Shown: piece after piece, positions 8,383-13,869 of the stretch
Layout of the letters: each line of letters begins with the position of its first letter
Numbering within the stretch: the stretch's first letter is position 1
Source: JBGQBN01 sp041494805
GTDB lineage: Bacteria; Acidobacteriota; Terriglobia; Terriglobales; Acidobacteriaceae
Assembly: GCA_041494805.1 (NCBI GenBank)
Contig: JBGQBN010000058.1
Location: 1-28,068 of the forward strand
DNA: 28,068 bases
Direction of reading: 5' to 3'
Position numbers and translations under genes: made by a program
Notes under the pieces: model-generated
Seen by the model: only the letters and a program-made list of their open reading frames with translations
Database searches by the model: none
Told to the model about the DNA's origin: nothing

Positions 8383-9007
8383 AGAGCACCTCGGGACCAT
8401 CGTCAGAAACGCCCCCGCATAGGTTTTTGGAACGCGCTGTAGCGGCTCTGTGGCACGTAGCCACCCCAACCCCTAGCTCTTTCGCTATCGCCCGCCAGGA
8501 AGCCCCAGAGGCGCGGAGGGCTTCAACCTTGGATTCGCTGACGAATGTGCGCGGGCGCCCTAGCCGGACGCCCTTGGCGCGAGCATTGCGCAGGCCCGCC
8601 TTGACCCGCTCCTGAATCAGCGCCCGCTCAAATTCCGCCATGGCACCGATGATCTGGAACATTAGGCGGCCCGATGGAGTGCTGAGGTCCAGATTGTCCC
8701 GCAGGCTGATGAACGAGAGCCCCAGGGCCTCCAGTTCGGCCAGGGAGTTGACCAAGTGCCGGAGCGAGCGACCGAAACGGTCAAGCTTCCAGACCAGCAC
8801 GGCATCAAAGCGGCGCTGGTGTGCATCTGCCATCAGTCGATTCAGTGCCGGTCTGGATTCTTTCGAGCCAGAGACGCTATCGACGTACTCCTCGACGATC
8901 TGCAGGCCACGTCGCTCGGCGTACTCGCGCAGCTCGCGCAGTTGCATTTCCGGGTCCTGGCTGCCATTCGAGGTCGAAACACGCGCGTAAATCGCTAGGC
9001 GGTTCAC
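8375..9007 (-). CDS. Serine recombinase of the resolvase/invertase type
   Basis: 210 residues from GTG 9007, which overlaps the upstream stop as GTGA. The N-terminal catalytic domain is complete: AIYARVSTSNGSQDPEMQ with nucleophile Ser11, DSVSGSKESRPALNRLM, DAVLVWKLDRFGRSLRHLV, and the dimer helix region GRLMFQIIGAMAEFERALIQERVKAGL. Next come the ARAKGVRLGRP arm and a C-terminal helix-turn-helix (SKVEALRASGASWRAIAKELGVGVATCHRA, about 158-190). The length is normal for Tn3-type resolvases and invertases. It could resolve dimers or multimers of the element, invert a segment, or act as a small transposase-like enzyme. No paired inverted recombination site was identified next to it. It is embedded mid-operon rather than next to a res site, which is atypical. 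The C-terminal tail after about 195 is unconserved. Confidence 0.92.
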   Translation of the reverse strand: MNRLAIYARVSTSNGSQDPEMQLRELREYAERRGLQIVEEYVDSVSGSKESRPALNRLMADAHQRRFDAVLVWKLDRFGRSLRHLVNSLAELEALGLSFISLRDNLDLSTPSGRLMFQIIGAMAEFERALIQERVKAGLRNARAKGVRLGRPRTFVSESKVEALRASGASWRAIAKELGVGVATCHRAATARSKNLCGGVSDDGPEVLYV

Positions 9008-9330
9008 GATGCCCTCACAAGTTCAAAATGGGCGAGGCACATTTCTTGGTGCGATGTGATGTCGCACACTTTTGCCTCTGCCAAACACAATTGCTGACCG
9101 CCGTCACGGGCGCCCGCAGGCGAGCCGGGCGTCTTATAGGCACAGAGGCCGAAGCGGGAAAACCGCAGCATCGACGCGATGACTTCATAGAGAGTTGGGA
9201 AAGATTGATTCACAAGCGTCGTCCTTTCTGGGGGAGTGCCGCGCGGGATCGGCGGCAGGACTTGCACAGGGCTGGAACCTTTCAGATCCAACCCTGTGGG
9301 AATGGCGATCTGCTGGGAAGAGCGCGTCAT
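9004..9330 (-). CDS. Hypothetical cysteine-containing protein
   Basis: 108 residues from the ATG at 9330, which shares its A with the upstream stop codon (TAATG); the longer upstream frame is ignored for this reason. The N-terminal third is Pro/Thr-rich and probably flexible (IPTGLDLKGSSPVQVLPPIPRGTPPE). A helical segment follows (FPTLYEVIASMLRFSRFGLCAYKT), and the C-terminal half has four cysteines in total (FGLCAYK, QQLCLAE, KVCDITS, EMCLAHF), spaced unlike a classical zinc finger. No domain recognised. Its stop overlaps the resolvase GTG by four bases, so it is probably coupled to it. Expression as a real protein is supported by both junctions rather than by similarity. Confidence 0.6.
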   Translation of the reverse strand: MTRSSQQIAIPTGLDLKGSSPVQVLPPIPRGTPPERTTLVNQSFPTLYEVIASMLRFSRFGLCAYKTPGSPAGARDGGQQLCLAEAKVCDITSHQEMCLAHFELVRAS

Positions 9331-9779
9331 TAGTCCCCGCTTTTCGCCAGTGATTCGCTCGGCATCCCGACCGCTGCTACGGGACGCTTCGCTGGGGGAT
9401 TGGCTACGTGCGCGGCATACTCCGGGTTGGGCTTCACACGAATCTGCGTGATGGCTTGAGCCGGAGCCGCCACTTCGACTTTCAGTTTCCACTGCTCGGC
9501 TTTCTCGATGCCGAACAGCTTGGTGGCAAGTTGCAGCGCGTGATTCTTCCAATCAACCGTGCGCCGTACCTGGTCCACAAAGGCCAGAAGATACGGGGAG
9601 CTGGTTTCCTGCTCGGCGCCGGCCGTGTGCAGATTGAGTAATTCAGTTCTCAGCGCCTTTTGCTGTGCTTCAAGCTGGGAGAGTTGTGAGGTAATCTCCG
9701 CGTACCGGGAGATTGCCTCTGAGGTGATTACAGTGGGTTGAACAGATGAAATGCGGGGTGCTACTGTGGCTACAGCCAT
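9330..9779 (-). CDS. Hypothetical coiled-coil protein, first gene of the minus-strand operon
   Basis: 149 residues. GAGGAGG lies six bases before the ATG, the strongest ribosome site in this operon. After a short N-terminal stretch there is a coiled-coil segment (about 20-52, EAISRYAEITSQLSQLEAQQKALRTELLNL). A globular part follows (YLLAFVDQVRRTVDWKNHALQLATKLFGIEKAEQWKLKVEV), then a Pro/Ala-rich tail. The arrangement resembles small phage early proteins in general, but I cannot name a family. It is first downstream of the promoter at 9866-9895, with a leader of about 80 bases. The TAATG junction couples it to the next gene. Confidence 0.65.
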   Translation of the reverse strand: MAVATVAPRISSVQPTVITSEAISRYAEITSQLSQLEAQQKALRTELLNLHTAGAEQETSSPYLLAFVDQVRRTVDWKNHALQLATKLFGIEKAEQWKLKVEVAAPAQAITQIRVKPNPEYAAHVANPPAKRPVAAVGMPSESLAKSGD

Positions 9780-9865
9780 TGGTTGCCTCCTCTGTAGGCG
9801 ACTTCTCGGTTAGCGTCGGGTCGGTGTTACTAGCACTTGCCCGGCGCGTTTTTGTTACGTTCCAT

Positions 9866-9895
9866 AATCTATCCCACCTAAGCGTAAGGTGTCAA
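9866..9895 (-). promoter_or_regulatory. Sigma-70-like promoter of the minus-strand operon
   Basis: On the minus strand a perfect -35 TTGACA (9895-9890) is followed after 18 bases by TAGATT (9871-9866, four of six -10 positions). It points at the operon beginning at 9779. The spacer is occupied by a palindrome, so the promoter is probably repressible. Confidence 0.6.
9875..9891. promoter_or_regulatory. Operator-like palindrome 1, CACC-N9-GGTG
   Basis: CACCTAAGCGTAAGGTG has perfect CACCT/AGGTG arms and lies between the -35 and -10 of the minus-strand promoter, overlapping the -35 by two bases. A second copy of the pattern lies 56 bases away. Repressor unknown. Confidence 0.6.
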
Positions 9896-9930
9896 TAGTA
9901 ATCTTCAGTCCCCCTGCGCAAATAATTAAT

Positions 9931-9947
9931 CACCGTGCGCTAAGGTG
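9931..9947. promoter_or_regulatory. Operator-like palindrome 2, CACC-N9-GGTG
   Basis: CACCGTGCGCTAAGGTG has the same CACC/GGTG arms, the same nine-base spacing and shares CTAAGGTG-like sequence with copy 1. It overlaps the AAGGTGG ribosome site of the plus-strand gene that starts at 9955 and follows an AT-rich stretch (AAATAATTAAT) that could be its -10 region. Confidence 0.55.
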
Positions 9948-9954
9948 GTGTAGA

Positions 9955-10152
9955 ATGTACCGCATGGACGAGCGTACTCTCTCACAAAAAGCGATGTCGA
10001 AACTCGGGAAGATAGGTGCGCTAGCGCGCCAAAGGGCATTGTCCCCTGAACGCCGCCGCGAAATCGCAATCAAGGCATCCAAGGCTGCCGCGAAGGCCAG
10101 GACTCGAAAGGCGAAGGAACGGAAAGCTGCCAACAGAGGCAAGCGGAAGTAG
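9955..10152 (+). CDS. Tiny highly basic protein, GGKARAKxLSPERR-like
   Basis: 65 residues from the ATG at 9955, chosen because AAGGTGG lies seven bases upstream; ATG 9964 is an alternative, and the longer frame from 9889 would begin inside operator 1. The central part (SKLGKIGALARQRALSPERRREIAIKASKAA) resembles a family of tiny proteins with KLGxKGGxARAKxLSPExRxEIAxKAAxARW that is frequent in Acidobacteriota and on mobile elements. The C-terminus is almost only Lys, Arg and Ala. The charge and helix pattern suggest nucleic-acid binding. As first gene of the plus arm with an operator over its ribosome site, it might be an early regulator, but no target is shown by sequence. Confidence 0.65.
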   Translation: MYRMDERTLSQKAMSKLGKIGALARQRALSPERRREIAIKASKAAAKARTRKAKERKAANRGKRK

Positions 10153-10177
10153 AATGTAGCCTGAAGTACAGCGGATA

Positions 10178-10230
10178 GCTGCTGGCAGATCACCAGCAGC
10201 GACAAGGGGCGGTACTTCTCGCCGCCCTTT
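10178..10230 (+). other. Two consecutive hairpins in a leader
   Basis: First stem GCTGCTGG (10178-10185) pairs with CCAGCAGC (10193-10200) around a seven-base loop. Second stem AAGGGGCGG (10204-10212) pairs with CCGCCCTTT (10222-10230) with one G-U pair. They lie between the tiny basic gene and the 464-residue gene. No T-run follows, so a classical terminator is unlikely; an attenuator, processing site or small RNA is possible. Confidence 0.5.
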
Positions 10231-10271
10231 CCAGTAATCCACGATCCGAGAAGCCACGCGAGAAGGTGGCC

Positions 10272-11666
10272 ATGCACACCAAAGCGAAGATCGCTGCACT
10301 GAAACATCAGAAACAGGAAGCCGCAGAACAAAAAACCGACCGGGAGCCCGCTGCCCTGCAGAGCAAGCAAGTGCTGGGTGGTGATGCAAACAACACGGGT
10401 GGCCCTGTTATCTCCGATGCAGAAGGGAGGCTGCTGGTCCTACTTGGCGGGGAGTTTGACACAGTCCGCAAGCAACTAGCTGACGAACTTAGAGAGAAGA
10501 TGAACACGACAGGTTGGAATTATGATGAGGAGTCGATCTTCGCTGCACGTGACAACGCTAAAGATTTTAACCCGTGCAAGGACCGGTGGCTGGAGAGCGT
10601 ACGCGCTGCCGCCCGCGAGCGATTTCCGCAGTTGGTAAAACTCAGGCGCTCTACTGGTATAGAGGGACCTGCTGCTGTACGTGACGCTTTCGATCTTATG
10701 CTTGCGGCCGCACGCGAACACTGCGCACTGTCTGAGGTCTTAACACCGAGTTCTTTTCTCGATTACCTTCCGCCTGGGGTGATCCCTGCGTTCAGCGACT
10801 TCTCGCTTAGGGTTGACGAAGTCTCGCTCAGAGTGGACGAAAACGCCCAGTACAGTGTAAGCGCTGTGGCTGAGAGCCTTGAGCAAGTGGTGTGTTCGTA
10901 CTTGGACGTACTAAGACAACAGGCCCTCTTGGAAATCGACCTGGAAGCAGCCGAACATGCCTCAGGGCCAAACACTCTGGCCAAAAGTACGCTAAGCCCG
11001 CAGATGGCACCGCCGCAAGCCGCTACTGTAGATGGAAACCCCACTACGCAGGTATCTACTTCAGCAGGTTCAGCCGAGCCCCCATTGCAAATCGCACCGC
11101 GCAACGAGTTCATGCGCTCTGGCGACGGGTGGACCCTTTCGTTTGATGGGACGAAAGTGCTTCTTCAGCATTCAGTCGGTTTGGGATATTTAAAGGAACT
11201 GATTCGCTGTCAGGGCCGAGCAATCAGTGCTGATATCCTAGTTACTCTAAACAGTGAAGGCGCCCTACCTTCCAACCTTGGAGCGGCTGCGGAACTTGAT
11301 ACGCAAAACGAGTTGGACCAACCGCTGTCCGACGGCCGCACTCGCCGCCAGGTTGATGAGCGACTCAGGGAATTGGCGGCGCTGCTCGCGACCGCCGAAC
11401 AAAACACCGACCCGGAAGCCATTAAACTAAACGAAGAAATCGAGAAATTGCAGAAGTACCGCAAGAGCATCACGGGGATTATGCACAAACCGCGGTCATT
11501 TCCTACGCGAGGTGATAGAAATCGGGTGAGCGTGACCCAGGCCATAGATCGGGCAATCAACCAAATAAGCAAGCGTCATGAAGCCCTTGGCGGGCATCTC
11601 CGCGGCGAAGTCCAAACTGGCACAGAGTGCATGTATCGGGACACTGAAACAGTATGGTCCGTTTGA
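10272..11666 (+). CDS. Unknown N-terminus fused to a signalling-ATPase C-terminal domain
   Basis: 464 residues from the ATG at 10272 (AGAAGG five bases upstream; a GTG at 10266 is possible). Residues 1-40 are charged and low-complexity. About 45-270 is an unrecognised helical region (LLVLLGGEFDTVRKQLADELREKM, DRWLESVRAAARERFPQLVKL). The last roughly 185 residues match a domain I know from the C-terminus of large adenylate-cyclase-like or LuxR-type signalling ATPases: FMRSGDGWTLSFDGTKVLLQ, VGLGYLKELIRCQGRAIS, then a helical hairpin (VDERLRELAALLATAEQ, EEIEKLQKYRK), and RVSVTQAIDRAINQISKRHEALGGHLRGEVQTGTECMYR, equivalent to RVNVTRAIRAALARI..H.PALGRHL..TVRTGTFCSY. Its biochemical role there is unknown. 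A stand-alone copy in a mobile element, without ATPase, is unusual and may be a regulator of the element. Confidence 0.75.
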   Translation: MHTKAKIAALKHQKQEAAEQKTDREPAALQSKQVLGGDANNTGGPVISDAEGRLLVLLGGEFDTVRKQLADELREKMNTTGWNYDEESIFAARDNAKDFNPCKDRWLESVRAAARERFPQLVKLRRSTGIEGPAAVRDAFDLMLAAAREHCALSEVLTPSSFLDYLPPGVIPAFSDFSLRVDEVSLRVDENAQYSVSAVAESLEQVVCSYLDVLRQQALLEIDLEAAEHASGPNTLAKSTLSPQMAPPQAATVDGNPTTQVSTSAGSAEPPLQIAPRNEFMRSGDGWTLSFDGTKVLLQHSVGLGYLKELIRCQGRAISADILVTLNSEGALPSNLGAAAELDTQNELDQPLSDGRTRRQVDERLRELAALLATAEQNTDPEAIKLNEEIEKLQKYRKSITGIMHKPRSFPTRGDRNRVSVTQAIDRAINQISKRHEALGGHLRGEVQTGTECMYRDTETVWSV

Positions 11667-11698
11667 CCGAGTAACCCTTCCTGTACCCCAGCCCCCCT

Positions 11699-11740
11699 TT
11701 GTAACACGCGACGTTACAACTTGTAACACGCCATGTCACG
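11699..11740. repeat. Nested palindromes and 22-base direct repeats (operator or origin candidate)
   Basis: TTGTAACACG occurs at 11699-11708 and again at 11721-11730, exactly 22 bases apart. Between them GTTACAACTTGTAAC (11713-11727) is a perfect 15-base palindrome, and GTAAC-N7-GTTAC (11701-11717) overlaps it. A weaker related half, ATGTCACG, follows at 11733-11740. The cluster lies in the 133-base gap before the HTH gene at 11800. Repeats at two helical turns suggest cooperative protein binding. Confidence 0.6.
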
Positions 11741-11799
11741 CCTATGTGAATAGAGACGCACCAATCCAGTGGGGCGATTTCGCAGGCGGAGAAATGGCG

Positions 11800-12024
11800 A
11801 TGAGTTCAAATAGTCAGCTCGGAGTTGAGCGAGTACGGCGCGGTGATCGCGCCCTTACCTTGTCGGAAGCCGAAGAACTGTACGGCATCCCGGAGCACCG
11901 CTTGCGCCTGTACAGGTCCGAGCGTGCGCTTGATTTTTTCAAACTTGGGCGTTCTCTGTTCGTGTCGGAACGCTCCTTGCTTGAGTTTTTGGAGCAGCAC
12001 AGAGAGCCAGCCGCAGTCGGCTGA
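11800..12024 (+). CDS. Small helix-turn-helix protein, excisionase/AlpA-like
   Basis: 74 residues from ATG 11800; GGCGGAG is about eight bases upstream, better spaced than for the ATG at 11794. Residues about 19-66 (RALTLSEAEELYGIPEHRLRLYRSERALDFFKLGRSLFVSERSLLEFLEQH) follow the MerR/excisionase winged HTH plan: the recognition unit EAEELYGIPEHRLRLY, a wing with FKLGRSLFVSER, then a final helix. Such proteins act as recombination directionality factors or local repressors. It stands behind the palindrome cluster at 11699-11740, which would be a natural autoregulatory site. A second excisionase-like protein lies next to the integrase, so this one is more likely a regulator. The longer frame from 11578 overlaps the preceding gene and is not preferred. 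Confidence 0.7.
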   Translation: MSSNSQLGVERVRRGDRALTLSEAEELYGIPEHRLRLYRSERALDFFKLGRSLFVSERSLLEFLEQHREPAAVG

Positions 12025-12039
12025 CCCTGGCAAAAACTT

Positions 12040-12058
12040 CCTCAACGTGATGTTGAGG
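12040..12058 (+). other. Hairpin after the HTH gene
   Basis: CCTCAAC (12040-12046) pairs perfectly with GTTGAGG (12052-12058) around a five-base loop, 16 bases past the stop at 12024. No T-run follows, so this is at best a weak or Rho-assisted terminator or a processing hairpin. Confidence 0.4.
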
Positions 12059-12108
12059 ACCAGACGCGAGCTGGCAGACTCAGCCCAATTCAGAATGAGA
12101 GTTGTGCG

Positions 12109-12429
12109 ATGTATCTTCCTCGACTTAGCCCGCTTTTCTATCAAGACGGCAGATTCCGATGTCGTCTCAAGCGGCACGAGGTTGAGGAATTGCTGGCAAA
12201 TCGCGAGGCCGATCCTAAGTGTGATCGGTGCGGCAGTTTGACGATCGAGGGCAGTTGTTTTGGTGGGGAGCAACACGAAGTGATCTTAATGTTGCGCCCT
12301 GTGAACTTTGACCGGAAAGGAGCCAGGTACTCGATCACCCACGCGGAGATTGAGGCGAACGCTGGCGCGCACGGTGTCATTCCAAGGGTTTCAGTGAAGC
12401 ACAAATTGGCCGAAATGTTCGGAAGTTGA
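12109..12429 (+). CDS. Hypothetical protein with a possible metal-binding CxxC
   Basis: 106 residues; GAGAG lies about eight bases before the ATG. It begins MYLPRLSPLFYQDGRFRCRLKRHEVEELLANREADPKCDRCGSL, with a CxxC (CDRC) and further cysteines on either side, which could form a small zinc site. The C-terminal half (EVILMLRPVNFDRKGARYSITHAEIEANAGAHGVIPRVSVKHKLAEMFG) has mixed alpha/beta character. No family recognised. It is preceded and followed by short hairpins and lies in line with the replication genes on the same strand, so it is probably part of the early plus-arm transcript. Confidence 0.6.
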   Translation: MYLPRLSPLFYQDGRFRCRLKRHEVEELLANREADPKCDRCGSLTIEGSCFGGEQHEVILMLRPVNFDRKGARYSITHAEIEANAGAHGVIPRVSVKHKLAEMFGS

Positions 12430-12444
12430 ACTCGCAAAATTAAA

Positions 12445-12464
12445 GGGCGCCCGTCACGGCGCCC
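12445..12464 (+). other. Hairpin directly upstream of a ribosome binding site
   Basis: GGGCGCC (12445-12451) pairs perfectly with GGCGCCC (12458-12464) around a six-base loop. The AAGGAG ribosome site of the gene at 12480 starts at the next base. It could terminate part of the upstream transcript or influence translation; there is no T-run. Confidence 0.5.
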
Positions 12465-12479
12465 AAGGAGCTAAACACT

Positions 12480-12716
12480 GTGGATACAGGCGAAGTTAGC
12501 ATAAACGGTAACAACTCGCAAGGCGGCGCGAGCGGCCGACAATGTTTCATCGAAGCCGAGCGTCACGTTGAACACGCGCTTCGGTTGATCGAGGCTGGGC
12601 GGTGCGATGCCGCGACTGGCGCGATGAAAACCTGTTCGCTCTTACTCGATCTTCTTGAGGGCGTCCGATCACCACTGGTGCGGCTTGGGCGCGTTGGCAG
12701 GAGGCCCACCCAGTGA
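12480..12716 (+). CDS. Hypothetical small protein
   Basis: 78 residues from a GTG at 12480 with AAGGAG nine bases upstream; no ATG fits as well. The N-terminus is Gly/Asn/Ser-rich (VSINGNNSQGGASG). The middle is one helical stretch with two cysteines (CFIEAERHVEHALRLIEAGRCDAATGAMKTCSLLLDLLEG), reminiscent of a single TPR-like helical pair but too short to assign. Its end overlaps the next gene by four bases (GTGA), giving translational coupling. I recognise no family. Confidence 0.55.
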   Translation: MDTGEVSINGNNSQGGASGRQCFIEAERHVEHALRLIEAGRCDAATGAMKTCSLLLDLLEGVRSPLVRLGRVGRRPTQ

Positions 12717-13024
12717 AAAACCTGCGGTGTACACAGAGGGATCAGGTGCTCAATCTCCTGAAATCTCGGGCTGGCCAATGGATTCCGCTGCCGGAAATCG
12801 CGAAGTGCGCCGCACAATATAATGCCCGCATCTACGAGTGTCGGCGACTAGGATTTCAGATAGAAAATCGCACCCAGGACGTGGACGGAATCAGACACTC
12901 CTGGTTCCGACTTAATCCTGGGCCGACGCAACCGGCGCCTACAAATCCGGAGCGGCCCGCTGTTGGCCACCAGACTGAATGCCTCCGCCTGTTTACGGAA
13001 GAAAACGGAGGTAGCTATGCCTGA
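12713..13024 (+). CDS. Phage-type winged-helix protein
   Basis: 103 residues from a GTG at 12713 that overlaps the previous stop. Residues about 6-68 (CTQRDQVLNLLKSRAGQWIPLPEIAKCAAQYNARIYECRRLGFQIENRTQDVDGIRHSWFRL) match a common small phage winged helix: H/QRxxVLxLL, a basal helix, QYxARIxELRRxGYxIENR and a terminal beta hairpin ending in SWFRL. These proteins usually sit just upstream of phage replication genes. The C-terminal 30 residues are Pro-rich and variable. It overlaps the start of the DUF1376-like gene by eight bases, so the two are probably coupled. DNA binding is likely; role in replication or regulation is open. Confidence 0.72.
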   Translation: MKNLRCTQRDQVLNLLKSRAGQWIPLPEIAKCAAQYNARIYECRRLGFQIENRTQDVDGIRHSWFRLNPGPTQPAPTNPERPAVGHQTECLRLFTEENGGSYA

Positions 13025-13868
13025 GCAGACCAGCAGCACACCTAGCGCCGGGCCACAGGAGTGCTGGAAGCCACCGTTCATGCCCTGGTTCGAGGGAGAT
13101 TTTTGTGGCAGCTTCAATGTCCGAAAAATGAAACCTCTGGCGCGGCTGATGTATCGCTCCTTGCTGGCGCAAGGCTGGCACAGCGATAACCCACCCTACA
13201 TCCCGACCAATGAAGCCGATCTGATGCTGATGGCGGATGCACCATCACCGGAGCAGTGGGCCGAGCACAAGGACACCATCCTGGGCCGGTTCAAGCAGAC
13301 AGATGACGGGCAATGGCTATTCCACCCCAAGGCTGTCCGCGAATACACCCGAGCCCTGCATGAACATCACCGGAAGGTCGAAGCTGGGGCCAAAGGCGGG
13401 AAGCAGGCCAGTGGTAGCAGAGCTAAAGCAGAGCTTGAGCAGTGCTCTAGTAAACCTCAAGCTCCCACAACCACAACCACAACCACAGCCACAACCACAG
13501 CCACAACTGAAATCAAAAACTCTTCATCTCTCTCTCGGAAGAAAAAATCACCCAAGACTCTACTGCCAGAGAATTTCGGAATTTCCGATGCAGTACGGAA
13601 GTGGGCGCTCACAAAAAGCTACAACAGGCTGGAAGAGCACCTCGAACACTTCATTGGCGACGTGAAGGCGCACGGCAGGACCTACGTCGACTGGGATCAA
13701 GCGTTTCAAAATGCTATTCGGGAAGACTGGGCCAAATTGAGAACTTCTCACAACGGCAGAGGCCAAAACGGTGCTGTAGCAAAGCCAATGGACTACGCTC
13801 TGAGCGCAGACGAGGCAGCACGTCGCGACGGTTTGCTAGCAGCCCGGACAGCGGGAGCGAGAAACTAA
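13017..13868 (+). CDS. DUF1376/YdaU-like phage replication protein
   Basis: 283 residues from ATG 13017, with GGAGG six bases upstream. The frame continues upstream to 12963 but lacks a ribosome site there. The N-terminal part (about 18-125) fits DUF1376: PFMPWFEGDFCGSFNVRKMKPLARLMYRSLLAQGWHSDNPPYIP, then DAPSPEQWAEHKDTILGRF and WLFHPKAVREYTRALHEH. A Thr-rich linker is encoded by a hexanucleotide repeat. The C-terminal part (LLPENFGISDAVRKWALTKSYNRLEEHLEHFIGDVKAHGRTYVDWDQAFQNAIREDW) resembles the DnaT-like or helicase-loader tails of such proteins, with the typical W..AF.NW pattern. It ends one base before the DnaB gene. Known relatives serve as replication initiators or helicase loaders in phages, so it most likely loads the neighbouring helicase at the element origin. 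Confidence 0.78.
   Translation: MPEQTSSTPSAGPQECWKPPFMPWFEGDFCGSFNVRKMKPLARLMYRSLLAQGWHSDNPPYIPTNEADLMLMADAPSPEQWAEHKDTILGRFKQTDDGQWLFHPKAVREYTRALHEHHRKVEAGAKGGKQASGSRAKAELEQCSSKPQAPTTTTTTTATTTATTEIKNSSSLSRKKKSPKTLLPENFGISDAVRKWALTKSYNRLEEHLEHFIGDVKAHGRTYVDWDQAFQNAIREDWAKLRTSHNGRGQNGAVAKPMDYALSADEAARRDGLLAARTAGARN
13465..13508 (+). repeat. Coding CACAAC/ACCACA microsatellite
   Basis: Tandem copies of a six-base unit (ACAACC with some ACAGCC) encode the run TTTTTTTATTTATT, the linker between the two halves of the DUF1376-like protein. Unit length is a multiple of three, so slippage would change linker length without shifting the frame. Confidence 0.8.
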
Positions 13869-13869
13869 C

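Noticed and set aside
11578..11799. N-terminal extension of the HTH gene
   Set aside because: It overlaps the previous gene, runs through the palindrome cluster and has unlikely composition; ATG 11800 has the ribosome site.
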